From contig JAKDIE010000036.1 in the NCBI GenBank assembly GCA_030450655.1, positions 1-8,944 on the forward strand: 8,944 nucleotides of DNA, in the 5' to 3' direction. A model generated the notes under the pieces. That model did no database searches. It saw nothing but the letters and a program-made list of their open reading frames with translations, and was not told where the DNA came from. A program made the translations under genes and the position numbers. Positions 1 through 5,701 of the stretch are shown here, one piece after another (the stretch's first letter is position 1; each line of letters opens with the position of its first letter). The stretch comes from Ruaniaceae bacterium (GTDB lineage: Bacteria; Actinomycetota; Actinomycetes; Actinomycetales; Actinomycetaceae).

Positions 1-124
1 TGCCGGTTCCGAAGGCCGGCGCCGAGGATGTCAGTCCCACGCGAACCGTGATTGTGCCGGGCTCGCTATCGTAGGTGATGAAATCTTTGGCTCCGACGCG
101 AAGGGTCGGAGTGCCAAGGGCCAT
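1..124 (-). other. Possible partial reading frame on the minus strand, running off the left edge
   Basis: Read on the minus strand from an ATG at 124-122, the frame stays open to the window edge (41 codons). It gives a peptide beginning MALGTPTLRVGAKDF and continuing with ITYDSEPGTITVRVG, which has the alternating character of a beta-strand protein. The frame is also open upstream of that ATG through the repeat units, so the ATG inside the outermost repeat may be accidental. This could be the rest of a gene interrupted by an insertion sequence. I do not recognise the family. GC-rich DNA readily gives open frames of this length, and a second frame on the + strand is also open here, so support is weak. 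Confidence 0.2.
88..116. repeat. Short inverted repeat (hairpin)
   Basis: CTCCGAC at 91-97 and GTCGGAG at 105-111 form a perfect 7-bp stem around a 7-nt loop. TGG at 88-90 can add three more pairs with CCA at 114-116 across a 2-nt bulge. No T-run follows on either strand, so it is not a textbook intrinsic terminator. It lies just outside the outermost insertion-sequence-like repeat unit. Confidence 0.35.
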
Positions 125-205
125 TTGGAACTGCCCGTGGGCGGCTAGCAGATTTGCCCGCTGGTGGCCATGGAAACTGCCCGGGTATGGCCAACAAATC
201 TGCCC
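119..205 (-). mobile_element. Remnant end of an IS21-like insertion sequence: four tandem ~23-bp terminal repeats
   Basis: Four direct repeat units lie at 119-136, 143-159, 166-182 and 189-205, starting 24, 23 and 23 bp apart. Read on the minus strand each is a variant of GGGCAGwTTnnnTGGCC. Regularly spaced units of this GGGCAG...TGGCC kind at an element end are, from memory, typical of some IS21-family elements, where they are transposase-binding sites. A terminal CA dinucleotide on the minus strand near 113-114 could mark the element boundary. No transposase or IstB-like ATPase gene is visible, so this is at most an end fragment. The family assignment rests on resemblance only; another transposon family or an unrelated tandem repeat is possible. 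Confidence 0.45.
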
Positions 206-346
206 ACCAGGGATCCGGCGGCGTCGGCCATGCGCGTCAGTGCGCTGATCAGCTCATCGTGGTGACTCCTTTCCCGGCGAGGGACTGTGACCGATCCGGT
301 GTCGCGCCCTTGGCGAACAGGTGCACGAGATTCAGGCGGCGTCAGA

Positions 347-352
347 TAACGT
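347..352 (+). promoter_or_regulatory. Weak candidate -10 element for ftsH
   Basis: TAACGT at 347-352 fits the loose actinobacterial TANNNT -10 pattern. It would start transcription near 358-360 and leave a leader of roughly 17-19 nt that still contains the ribosome binding site. No good TTGACA-like -35 box is found at the expected distance, so this is only a candidate. Confidence 0.2.
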
Positions 353-366
353 CTGTAGGTAGAACG

Positions 367-372
367 AAAGGA
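367..372 (+). promoter_or_regulatory. Ribosome binding site of ftsH
   Basis: AAAGGA at 367-372 lies 4 nt before the ATG at 377. It is the only purine-rich Shine-Dalgarno-like stretch close to this start and supports the chosen start codon. Confidence 0.6.
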
Positions 373-376
373 CGCC

Positions 377-2413
377 ATGGACCCCAAGAAGGCTAGCCGC
401 AGCCCTGCCCTATATGTGCTGATTGCGCTTCTTGCGCTCGGAATGTTCTACTTCCTGACGCGCGGCTCCGAATATCAGGTGATCGACACCTCAGAAGGTC
501 TGGAACTGTTGCGTGGGGACACGGTCGAGTCCGTCCTCGTTACGGACGGTACCCAGCGGGTGCGCCTGGACCTCACTGAGGAGTACATGGGGACGAACGC
601 GAACGACGAAGAGGAAAGTAAAGGCCTCAAGGTCGAGTTCTTTTATGTGGCGCCACAGGGGTCCGACGTCGTCGCAGCCGTAGACGCTGCCACCCTCGCC
701 AAGGGCTTCAACTCTGAGAATCCGCAGCCGAGCCTCTTTGCCACGCTACTCTCCTTCATGCTCCCGATGCTGCTGCTCGTGGGGCTCTTCCTCTTCATTT
801 CCAACCGGATGTCCGGTGGCGGAAACATGATGCGCTTCGGTAAATCCAAGGCAAAGATGGTCAGCAAAGAGACGCCGCAGGTCACCTTCGCGGACGTGGC
901 CGGAGTGGACGAGGCCGTGGAGGAGCTCCAAGAGATCCGCGAGTTCCTGTCCGAACCGGGTAAGTTCCAGGCAGTCGGTGCGCGCATTCCCAAGGGCGTG
1001 CTCCTGTACGGCCCTCCCGGAACCGGAAAAACTCTGCTGGCGCGCGCCGTTGCGGGCGAGGCAGGGGTCCCCTTCTTCTCGATCTCGGCCTCGGAGTTCG
1101 TTGAGATGTTCGTGGGTGTGGGTGCCTCGCGCGTCCGCGATCTGTTTGAGCAGGCCAAGGCAAACTCTCCCGCCATCATCTTTGTTGACGAGATCGACGC
1201 CGTCGGGCGTCACCGTGGCGCCGGGATGGGTGGCGGGCACGATGAGCGCGAGCAGACCCTGAACCAGCTGCTGGTGGAGATGGACGGCTTCGACGCGACC
1301 ACCAACGTGATCCTGATCGCGGCCACAAACCGGCCCGATGTCCTCGACCCGGCGCTACTGCGCCCCGGGCGTTTCGACCGCCAGATCGCCGTGGACGCAC
1401 CGGACCTTCCCGGGCGCCTGAAGATTCTCGAGGTGCACGCGCTGGGCAAGCCGATGTCCGCCTCGGTGGATCTGAAGATGATCGCCAAGCGTACCCCCGG
1501 GTTCACCGGCGCCGATCTGGCGAACGTGCTGAACGAAGCCGCGTTGCTGACGGCGCGCTCGAACGCGCAGCTGGTCGATAATCGTGCGCTCGACGAGGCA
1601 ATCGATCGCGTGATTGCAGGCCCGCAGAAGCGCACACGCGTGATGAACGAGAAGGAAAAGGCGATCACCGCGTACCACGAGGGTGGCCACGCGCTCGTGG
1701 CGGCGGCGCTGCGCTACACGGATCCCGTCACGAAGGTGACGATCCTGCCGCGCGGCCGCGCCCTCGGCTACACGATGGTGATGCCCACCGAGGACAAGTA
1801 TTCGACCAGCCGCAACGAACTCCTCGACCAACTCGCCTACGCAATGGGTGGCCGCGTGGCGGAAGAACTCGTGTTCCACGATCCCACCACCGGAGCCTCG
1901 AACGATATCGAGAAGGCCACCTCGATCGCGCGGCAAATGGTCACCCAGTACGGCATGAGCGAACGCGTGGGCACGATCAAGCTCGGAAGCGGCAACTCAG
2001 AGCCATTCCTCGGGCGAGACATGGGCATGCAACGCGACTACTCTGAGGACCTCTCGCGGATCATCGACGAGGAGGTGCGCGCGCTCATGAACGTGGCGCA
2101 TGACGAGGCGTGGGAGGTTCTCACGCAGTACCGCCACGTCCTCGATCGACTCGTGATCGAACTCCTCGAGCGCGAAACCCTGAACGAGGCGGAGATCGCC
2201 GTAGTGTTCTCTGATGTGGTGAAGCGCGAGCCTCGTGACGTGTGGCATTCCTCGCCGGAGCGGCCCGTCTCCGAACTGCCACCCGTGGGGATCAGCGCCT
2301 CCTCGGATCAGGCTCGATTCCAGGCGGAGAACGCCGTCGCACCGGTAGCTAGTGGGGAGTCCCACCCCGATGCCAACGGAACACCCGAGAACTCCACGAC
2401 CCCAGAGGGCTGA
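377..2413 (+). CDS. ftsH: ATP-dependent zinc metalloprotease FtsH
   Basis: Membrane-anchored AAA+ protease of 678 residues that forms hexamers and extracts and degrades misfolded membrane proteins and some regulatory proteins. Order of parts: a transmembrane helix at about 10-29, an extracytoplasmic loop of about 90 residues, a second helix at about 120-143, then the AAA+ module with Walker A GPPGTGKT (212-219), pore loop FVGVG (245-249), Walker B ending in DEID (271-274) and the second region of homology with arginine fingers R332 and R335. The peptidase domain has the zinc motif HEGGH (434-438), with D510 in GASND as the expected third ligand. All key residues are present, so it should be active. 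The C-terminal ~60 residues are rich in Pro, Ser and Glu and look disordered. The ATG start follows AAAGGA. The stop is one base before the folE start, so ftsH leads the transcription unit. Confidence 0.97.
   Translation: MDPKKASRSPALYVLIALLALGMFYFLTRGSEYQVIDTSEGLELLRGDTVESVLVTDGTQRVRLDLTEEYMGTNANDEEESKGLKVEFFYVAPQGSDVVAAVDAATLAKGFNSENPQPSLFATLLSFMLPMLLLVGLFLFISNRMSGGGNMMRFGKSKAKMVSKETPQVTFADVAGVDEAVEELQEIREFLSEPGKFQAVGARIPKGVLLYGPPGTGKTLLARAVAGEAGVPFFSISASEFVEMFVGVGASRVRDLFEQAKANSPAIIFVDEIDAVGRHRGAGMGGGHDEREQTLNQLLVEMDGFDATTNVILIAATNRPDVLDPALLRPGRFDRQIAVDAPDLPGRLKILEVHALGKPMSASVDLKMIAKRTPGFTGADLANVLNEAALLTARSNAQLVDNRALDEAIDRVIAGPQKRTRVMNEKEKAITAYHEGGHALVAAALRYTDPVTKVTILPRGRALGYTMVMPTEDKYSTSRNELLDQLAYAMGGRVAEELVFHDPTTGASNDIEKATSIARQMVTQYGMSERVGTIKLGSGNSEPFLGRDMGMQRDYSEDLSRIIDEEVRALMNVAHDEAWEVLTQYRHVLDRLVIELLERETLNEAEIAVVFSDVVKREPRDVWHSSPERPVSELPPVGISASSDQARFQAENAVAPVASGESHPDANGTPENSTTPEG
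2404..2409 (+). promoter_or_regulatory. Ribosome binding site deciding the folE start
   Basis: AGAGGG at 2404-2409, inside the last ftsH codons, lies 5 nt before the ATG at 2415. This favours 2415 over the in-frame GTG at 2352 and ATG at 2370, which lie within the ftsH tail. Confidence 0.55.
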
Positions 2414-2414
2414 G

Positions 2415-2981
2415 ATGTACGACATCGCTGGAGTGGAACGAGCCATCCGCGATCTGCTGATCGCCGTGGGCGAGGACCCAGATCGCGATGGTCTTAAGGG
2501 GACGCCAGGGCGCATTGCGCGCTCCTACCAGGAGATCTTCGGCGGATTGACCGAGGATCCCGGGGACGTGCTCGAGACCGTGTTCGATATCGGCCACAGC
2601 GAGCTCATCCTCGTGCGCGATATCCCGATGTACTCGATGTGCGAGCACCACCTGCTCCCGTTCCACGGGGTGACCCACGTGGGCTACATTCCGGGGACGG
2701 AAGGCAAGGTGACTGGGCTCTCGAAGCTCGCGCGCCTCGTGGAGGGGTTTGCGCGGCGCCCCCAGGTACAGGAGCGGCTCACCACCCAGATTGCCGACAC
2801 CCTCGTGGAACGCCTCGGGGCGGCCGGCGTGATCGTGGTGGTCGAGGCCGAGCACCTCTGCATGTCGATGCGTGGCGTCCGGAAGCCAGGTTCACGCACG
2901 CTGACCTCCGCCGTGCGCGGGCAGCTGCGTACCCCGGCCACGCGGGCCGAGGCGATGAGCCTCATCCTCCGGGGCCACTGA
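2415..2981 (+). CDS. folE: GTP cyclohydrolase I (FolE, zinc-dependent type)
   Basis: Converts GTP to 7,8-dihydroneopterin triphosphate with release of formate, the first committed step of folate synthesis; a cytosolic homodecamer in this family. The 188-residue product has the whole family core: the [13 protein letters not shown] region near 21-33, [10 protein letters not shown] at 71-80, the [10 protein letters not shown] stretch at 101-110, and [10 protein letters not shown] at 145-154. C76, H79 and C149 match the three zinc ligands of the E. coli enzyme, and H78 and H147 match its catalytic histidines. The start at 2415 is chosen because the family core begins at once with [10 protein letters not shown], a Shine-Dalgarno sequence lies 5 nt upstream, and the ftsH stop is only one base away. 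An in-frame extension back to 2352 would add 21 Pro-rich residues translated out of frame within ftsH and is unlikely. The stop shares one base with the folP start (TGATG). Confidence 0.95.
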   Translation: MYDIAGVERAIRDLLIAVGEDPDRDGLKGTPGRIARSYQEIFGGLTEDPGDVLETVFDIGHSELILVRDIPMYSMCEHHLLPFHGVTHVGYIPGTEGKVTGLSKLARLVEGFARRPQVQERLTTQIADTLVERLGAAGVIVVVEAEHLCMSMRGVRKPGSRTLTSAVRGQLRTPATRAEAMSLILRGH

Positions 2982-3829
2982 TGCACCCGCTGCTCGCGCC
3001 TGGCCGTACCCGCGTGATGGGCGTGGTGAACGTGACGCCCGATTCTTTCTCCGACGGCGGCCACTACCTCGCGCGTGACGCCGCCATCGCGCACGGCAGG
3101 CGCCTCGCCGCCGAAGGTGCGGACATCCTGGACGTGGGCGGCGAGTCCACCAGGCCCGGCGCCCACACCGTGAGCGTTGCGGAGGAGTGCGAGCGCGTCA
3201 TTGGCGTGATCGAGACTCTCGCAGGGGAAGGGCACGCGGTCTCGATCGACACCGTCAACGCGGTCACCGCACATGCGGCGATCCAGGCCGGCGCGATCAT
3301 GGTCAACGATGTCTCAGGCTCCCTCCGTGACCCCCAGATGCCCCGCGTGATCGCCGAATCCGGCGTCCTCTACGTGGCGCAGCACACGCGCGGCACACCG
3401 GAAACGATGAGCACCCTGGCCACCTACGACGACGTGGTGGTGAGCGTGGTTCGCGAACTCCGCGAGCGCATGAACGCATTAGCGGAGGCGGGGGTGAGCG
3501 GGGGTCGGATAGTCCTCGATCCCGGCCTCGGCTTCGCGAAGAACAACCAACACAACTGGGAGATCCTCGCGCGTCTTGACGAGATCGAGAGCCTCGGCTT
3601 CCCCGTCCTCGTGGGGGCCTCCCGCAAGCGCTTCCTCGCGGGCATCCTCCAGCCCGAGCGTTCCACGGATCCACGTGAGAGGGACGCCGCCACCACCGCA
3701 CTGACCGCGTTGCTCGCGCGCCGCGGGGTATGGGGCGTGCGCGTGCACAGTGTCACCGCGGCGCGGGATGCCATACGCGCGGTCGAGGCGTGGCGCGAGG
3801 CGGCCGAGAAGGCAGGAGTGGAACTGTGA
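2981..3829 (+). CDS. folP: Dihydropteroate synthase
   Basis: Joins 6-hydroxymethyl-7,8-dihydropterin pyrophosphate to p-aminobenzoate to give 7,8-dihydropteroate; a cytosolic TIM-barrel enzyme and the sulfonamide target. The 282-residue product shows NVTPDSFSDGG (17-27, loop 1), GGESTRPG (53-60, loop 2), D90 in SIDT, VND at 108-110, LDPGLGFAKN (179-188), SRKRF with K216 (214-218) and RVH with R254 and H256 at the end of the barrel. These match the catalytic and substrate-binding positions of known synthases. One deviation is AQHTRGTPETM (133-143), where most relatives have MH in place of QH. The ATG overlaps the folE stop by one base. A longer in-frame extension back into folE is ruled out because the family core begins just after this ATG. 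The stop overlaps the next start in GTGA. Confidence 0.95.
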   Translation: MHPLLAPGRTRVMGVVNVTPDSFSDGGHYLARDAAIAHGRRLAAEGADILDVGGESTRPGAHTVSVAEECERVIGVIETLAGEGHAVSIDTVNAVTAHAAIQAGAIMVNDVSGSLRDPQMPRVIAESGVLYVAQHTRGTPETMSTLATYDDVVVSVVRELRERMNALAEAGVSGGRIVLDPGLGFAKNNQHNWEILARLDEIESLGFPVLVGASRKRFLAGILQPERSTDPRERDAATTALTALLARRGVWGVRVHSVTAARDAIRAVEAWREAAEKAGVEL

Positions 3830-4692
3830 GCGACACGATCTGGCTCTCCGGCATCACTGCGCACGCTCGGCACGGCGTCTTCGATTTCGAGCGCGAGAAC
3901 GGCCAAGAGTTCACGATCGATGTGGGTTATGAGTACGACACCCGCGCGGCGGCCCGCACGGACTCCATCGCGGTCGCCGTCTCGTACGCGGATGTTGCCG
4001 CGGCAGTCCACGCGGCACTCACTTCCGATCCGGTCGCACTGATCGAGGCTCTCGCCGAGTCCCTGGCCCGCGCGGTCCTCGCGTTCGAGGGAATCGACGC
4101 CGTCACGGTGGTGGTCCACAAGCCCCACGCACCCCTTGCGGTGCCATTCAGTGACGTGACCCTCACGATCCGGCGCACCCGGCTCACCGTGGTGCCCCAG
4201 GAACCGGTCACGTGTGTGCTGGCGCTCGGCGGCAATCTCGGTGACGTGCCCGCCACCCTGCGTTCCGCTATCGCACGCCTCACTGCTGCGGTGACCGTGG
4301 ACGGCGTCGGGCCTCTCGTACGAACGGGGGCGATGACACTCCCCGGATCGGCGCCACAGGACGACTACTGGAATACGGTGCTCGTGGGGCGCACCGCGCT
4401 CGCCGCCACCGAACTCCTGAACCTGTGCCAGGCGGTGGAGCTGGCGCACGGGCGCGAGCGCCACGAACGGTGGGGGGCGCGGAGCCTCGACGTGGACATC
4501 GTGGCGTACGGCGGTCTCGACGCCGAGACCAACGATTTGACGCTCCCACACCCCGGAGCCACCACGCGTGCCTTCGTTCTCGTACCGTGGGCGAGCGTGG
4601 ATAGCGATGCGCGTGTGCGCGGGCTCTCGGTGGCGGCGCTCGCGGAGGAAATGGCCGGCGAGATTAGAGAGAGTCGCGAGGTGTGGCTGTGA
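3826..4692 (+). CDS. folBK: Fused dihydroneopterin aldolase / HPPK (FolB-FolK)
   Basis: One 288-residue protein with two consecutive folate enzymes. Residues 1 to ~118 are dihydroneopterin aldolase (dihydroneopterin to 6-hydroxymethyl-dihydropterin plus glycolaldehyde): GVFDFERENGQEF (17-29) with E22, Y54 in the SYAD segment, E74 in LIEALAE, and VHKP with the expected catalytic K99. Residues ~128-288 are 6-hydroxymethyl-dihydropterin pyrophosphokinase: LALGGNLGD (132-140), DDYWN (179-183), and RHERWGARSLDVD (212-224) with the magnesium aspartates D222 and D224, followed by LPHPGATTRAF (240-250). The linker is only about 10 residues and there is no stop or frame break, so this is a true fusion. 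The usual LGSN is LGGN here. The GTG start overlaps the folP stop as GTGA, with AGGAG at 3814-3818 seven bases upstream. An extension upstream to 3730 would lie wholly within folP and lacks homology. Confidence 0.93.
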   Translation: MSDTIWLSGITAHARHGVFDFERENGQEFTIDVGYEYDTRAAARTDSIAVAVSYADVAAAVHAALTSDPVALIEALAESLARAVLAFEGIDAVTVVVHKPHAPLAVPFSDVTLTIRRTRLTVVPQEPVTCVLALGGNLGDVPATLRSAIARLTAAVTVDGVGPLVRTGAMTLPGSAPQDDYWNTVLVGRTALAATELLNLCQAVELAHGRERHERWGARSLDVDIVAYGGLDAETNDLTLPHPGATTRAFVLVPWASVDSDARVRGLSVAALAEEMAGEIRESREVWL

Positions 4693-5147
4693 GGCCAACA
4701 AGCATACGGACGTTAATCCTGGTCTACCTGGTCTCGGGGTTCTTCGGATGGGGGATCCTGCAGATCTGGGAGCGCCCACTCTCACCGTGGTTCACGTTGG
4801 TTGCCTTCGCATTCGTGATCGTCTTTCTACTGTGGCGCGGCCGCGAGGTTCGCAAGCTGGTGGCAGGTAAGGAGACGTCCATGACTCCGCTGGGGGCCGC
4901 CCAGGTACTCGCCACGGCGAAGGCCGCAGCGCTCTTCGCGGCGATCCTCGGCGGTATGGGATTCTCCTCAGTGGTGGAGTATTGGACCCTCGCCTCGTCC
5001 CCGCTGGGCCGCGAGAACGTGATCTACGGGCTGATGGTGGGCGCCAGCAGCATCGTGGTGGCGATCGTGTCCCTTGTGGTGGAGCGGTGGTGCGAGATTC
5101 CCCCCGACGACGAGGGCCCCGCCTCCGCTGCCGCCGCGGGCGCGTAG
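4689..5147 (+). CDS. DUF3180-type four-helix membrane protein
   Basis: Small integral membrane protein of 152 residues and unknown function. Four hydrophobic segments are visible at about 7-25, 32-49, 72-95 and 110-131, with charged loops between them. MTPLGAAQVLATAKAA at 65-80 and the tail VERWCEIPPDDE at 131-142 resemble the actinobacterial DUF3180 family, which is commonly encoded right after folK. The Ala-rich C-terminus is probably cytoplasmic and unstructured. The GTG at 4689 is preferred: it overlaps the folBK stop as GTGA and has GAGG at 4678-4681 seven bases upstream. An in-frame GTG at 4683 has no such spacing. Position suggests a membrane role linked to envelope or vitamin metabolism, but nothing in the sequence defines it. 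Confidence 0.8.
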   Translation: MRPTSIRTLILVYLVSGFFGWGILQIWERPLSPWFTLVAFAFVIVFLLWRGREVRKLVAGKETSMTPLGAAQVLATAKAAALFAAILGGMGFSSVVEYWTLASSPLGRENVIYGLMVGASSIVVAIVSLVVERWCEIPPDDEGPASAAAAGA

Positions 5148-5169
5148 AGGTGGAGACGGAGGCGGGCGG

Positions 5170-5182
5170 TACGATTGACGCG
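5170..5182 (+). promoter_or_regulatory. Candidate leaderless promoter before the first PH-domain gene
   Basis: TACGAT at 5170-5175 matches the actinobacterial TANNNT -10 element and ends 7 nt before the ATG at 5183. Transcription would therefore begin at or next to the start codon. No Shine-Dalgarno sequence lies at normal spacing upstream of this ATG; the nearest GGAGG is more than 15 nt away. The -35 region has no clear consensus. This is the only gap longer than a few bases after ftsH. Confidence 0.45.
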
Positions 5183-5701
5183 ATGTCTGAGAACCCGCAG
5201 CCGCTTCCAGCGGAGCCACCGTCGGACCCATTCGCTCCCGAAGGGGTCACCTTCACACCCGTCTCACCCGCGCTGATCAAGGTGCGGTACATCACCGCGC
5301 TTGGGTCGCTGGCGGTGCCGCTGCTTGGCTTCGCCGCGCTCGCGGTCTTCGCGAGCCCGTGGTTTTGGATCGGAGCGGGAATCGTTGCCGCCATTGCCGT
5401 GTGGCTGCTCTGGCTGATCCCGCGGCAGGTGCGGGCCATCGGCTACGCCGAGGCCGATGACGATCTCCTGGTCAAGCGTGGGGTTGCCTTCAAGAAGCTC
5501 TCCGTGATTCCGTACGGCCGCATGCAGTACGTGGACGTGAACCAGGGTCCGATCGATCGGCACTTCGGCATCTCGCAGGTCACTCTTTATACCGCGTCCC
5601 CCACCACCGATGCCGCGCTACACGGGCTCCCTGAGGCCGAGGCGCACAGGCTCCGCGATCGGCTCACGGCGCGTGGCGAGGCGAGGCTGGCCGGGCTGTG
5701 A
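5183..5701 (+). CDS. Membrane protein with one bacterial PH domain (bPH2/DUF304, YdbS-like)
   Basis: A 172-residue protein of unknown function. After a Pro-rich cytoplasmic stretch (1-30) there are two transmembrane segments (about 37-56 and 60-80) in a hairpin, then a bPH2 domain at about 82-165. It carries the typical run IGYAEADDDLLVKRG (86-100), then IPYGRMQYVDVNQGPIDR (109-126) and FGISQVTLYTAS (128-139), close to the YdbS side of the YdbS/YdbT pair known in Bacillus. The ATG at 5183 is chosen because the candidate leaderless promoter ends just before it; a GTG at 5150 is in frame but has no ribosome binding site. The stop overlaps the next gene in GTGA, so the two PH proteins are probably made together and may form a complex. 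Confidence 0.8.
   Translation: MSENPQPLPAEPPSDPFAPEGVTFTPVSPALIKVRYITALGSLAVPLLGFAALAVFASPWFWIGAGIVAAIAVWLLWLIPRQVRAIGYAEADDDLLVKRGVAFKKLSVIPYGRMQYVDVNQGPIDRHFGISQVTLYTASPTTDAALHGLPEAEAHRLRDRLTARGEARLAGL

Larger units (their letters stand above)
206..376. other. Non-coding upstream region of ftsH
   Basis: I see no convincing gene here. Frames are open on both strands (minus-strand 387-145 and plus-strand 154-396), but neither product looks like a known protein; the minus frame would run antisense through the ftsH start and end inside the terminal repeats. The stretch includes a 10-bp palindrome GCTGATCAGC at 244-253. Some of it next to the repeats may be residual insertion-sequence DNA, while the last ~60 bp should hold the ftsH promoter and leader. 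Confidence 0.4.

Noticed and set aside
88..116. Hairpin as an intrinsic terminator
   Set aside because: The stem is good but no T-run follows on either strand, so it is listed only as an inverted repeat.
145..387. Open frame of 80 codons on the minus strand through the ftsH upstream region
   Set aside because: It starts antisense inside the ftsH coding region, ends within the repeat array and shows no recognisable domain. It is more likely a chance frame in GC-rich DNA, or at most the tail of a lost insertion-sequence gene.
154..396. Open frame on the + strand across the repeats into ftsH
   Set aside because: Arg/Gly-rich peptide without family resemblance, overlapping the true ftsH start in another frame.
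2352..2414. Longer N-terminus for FolE from GTG 2352 or ATG 2370
   Set aside because: It would lie inside the ftsH tail in another frame, is Pro-rich and without homology. The ATG at 2415 has a well-spaced ribosome binding site and begins the family core.
2639..2980. Upstream extension of the folP frame
   Set aside because: It lies wholly within folE in another frame and the translation is Arg/Pro-rich. The dihydropteroate synthase core starts just after the ATG at 2981.
3424..4785. Long minus-strand frame of 453 codons opposite folP and folBK
   Set aside because: It is the antisense shadow of strongly supported genes, produced by G/C-ending codons; no domain is visible in it.
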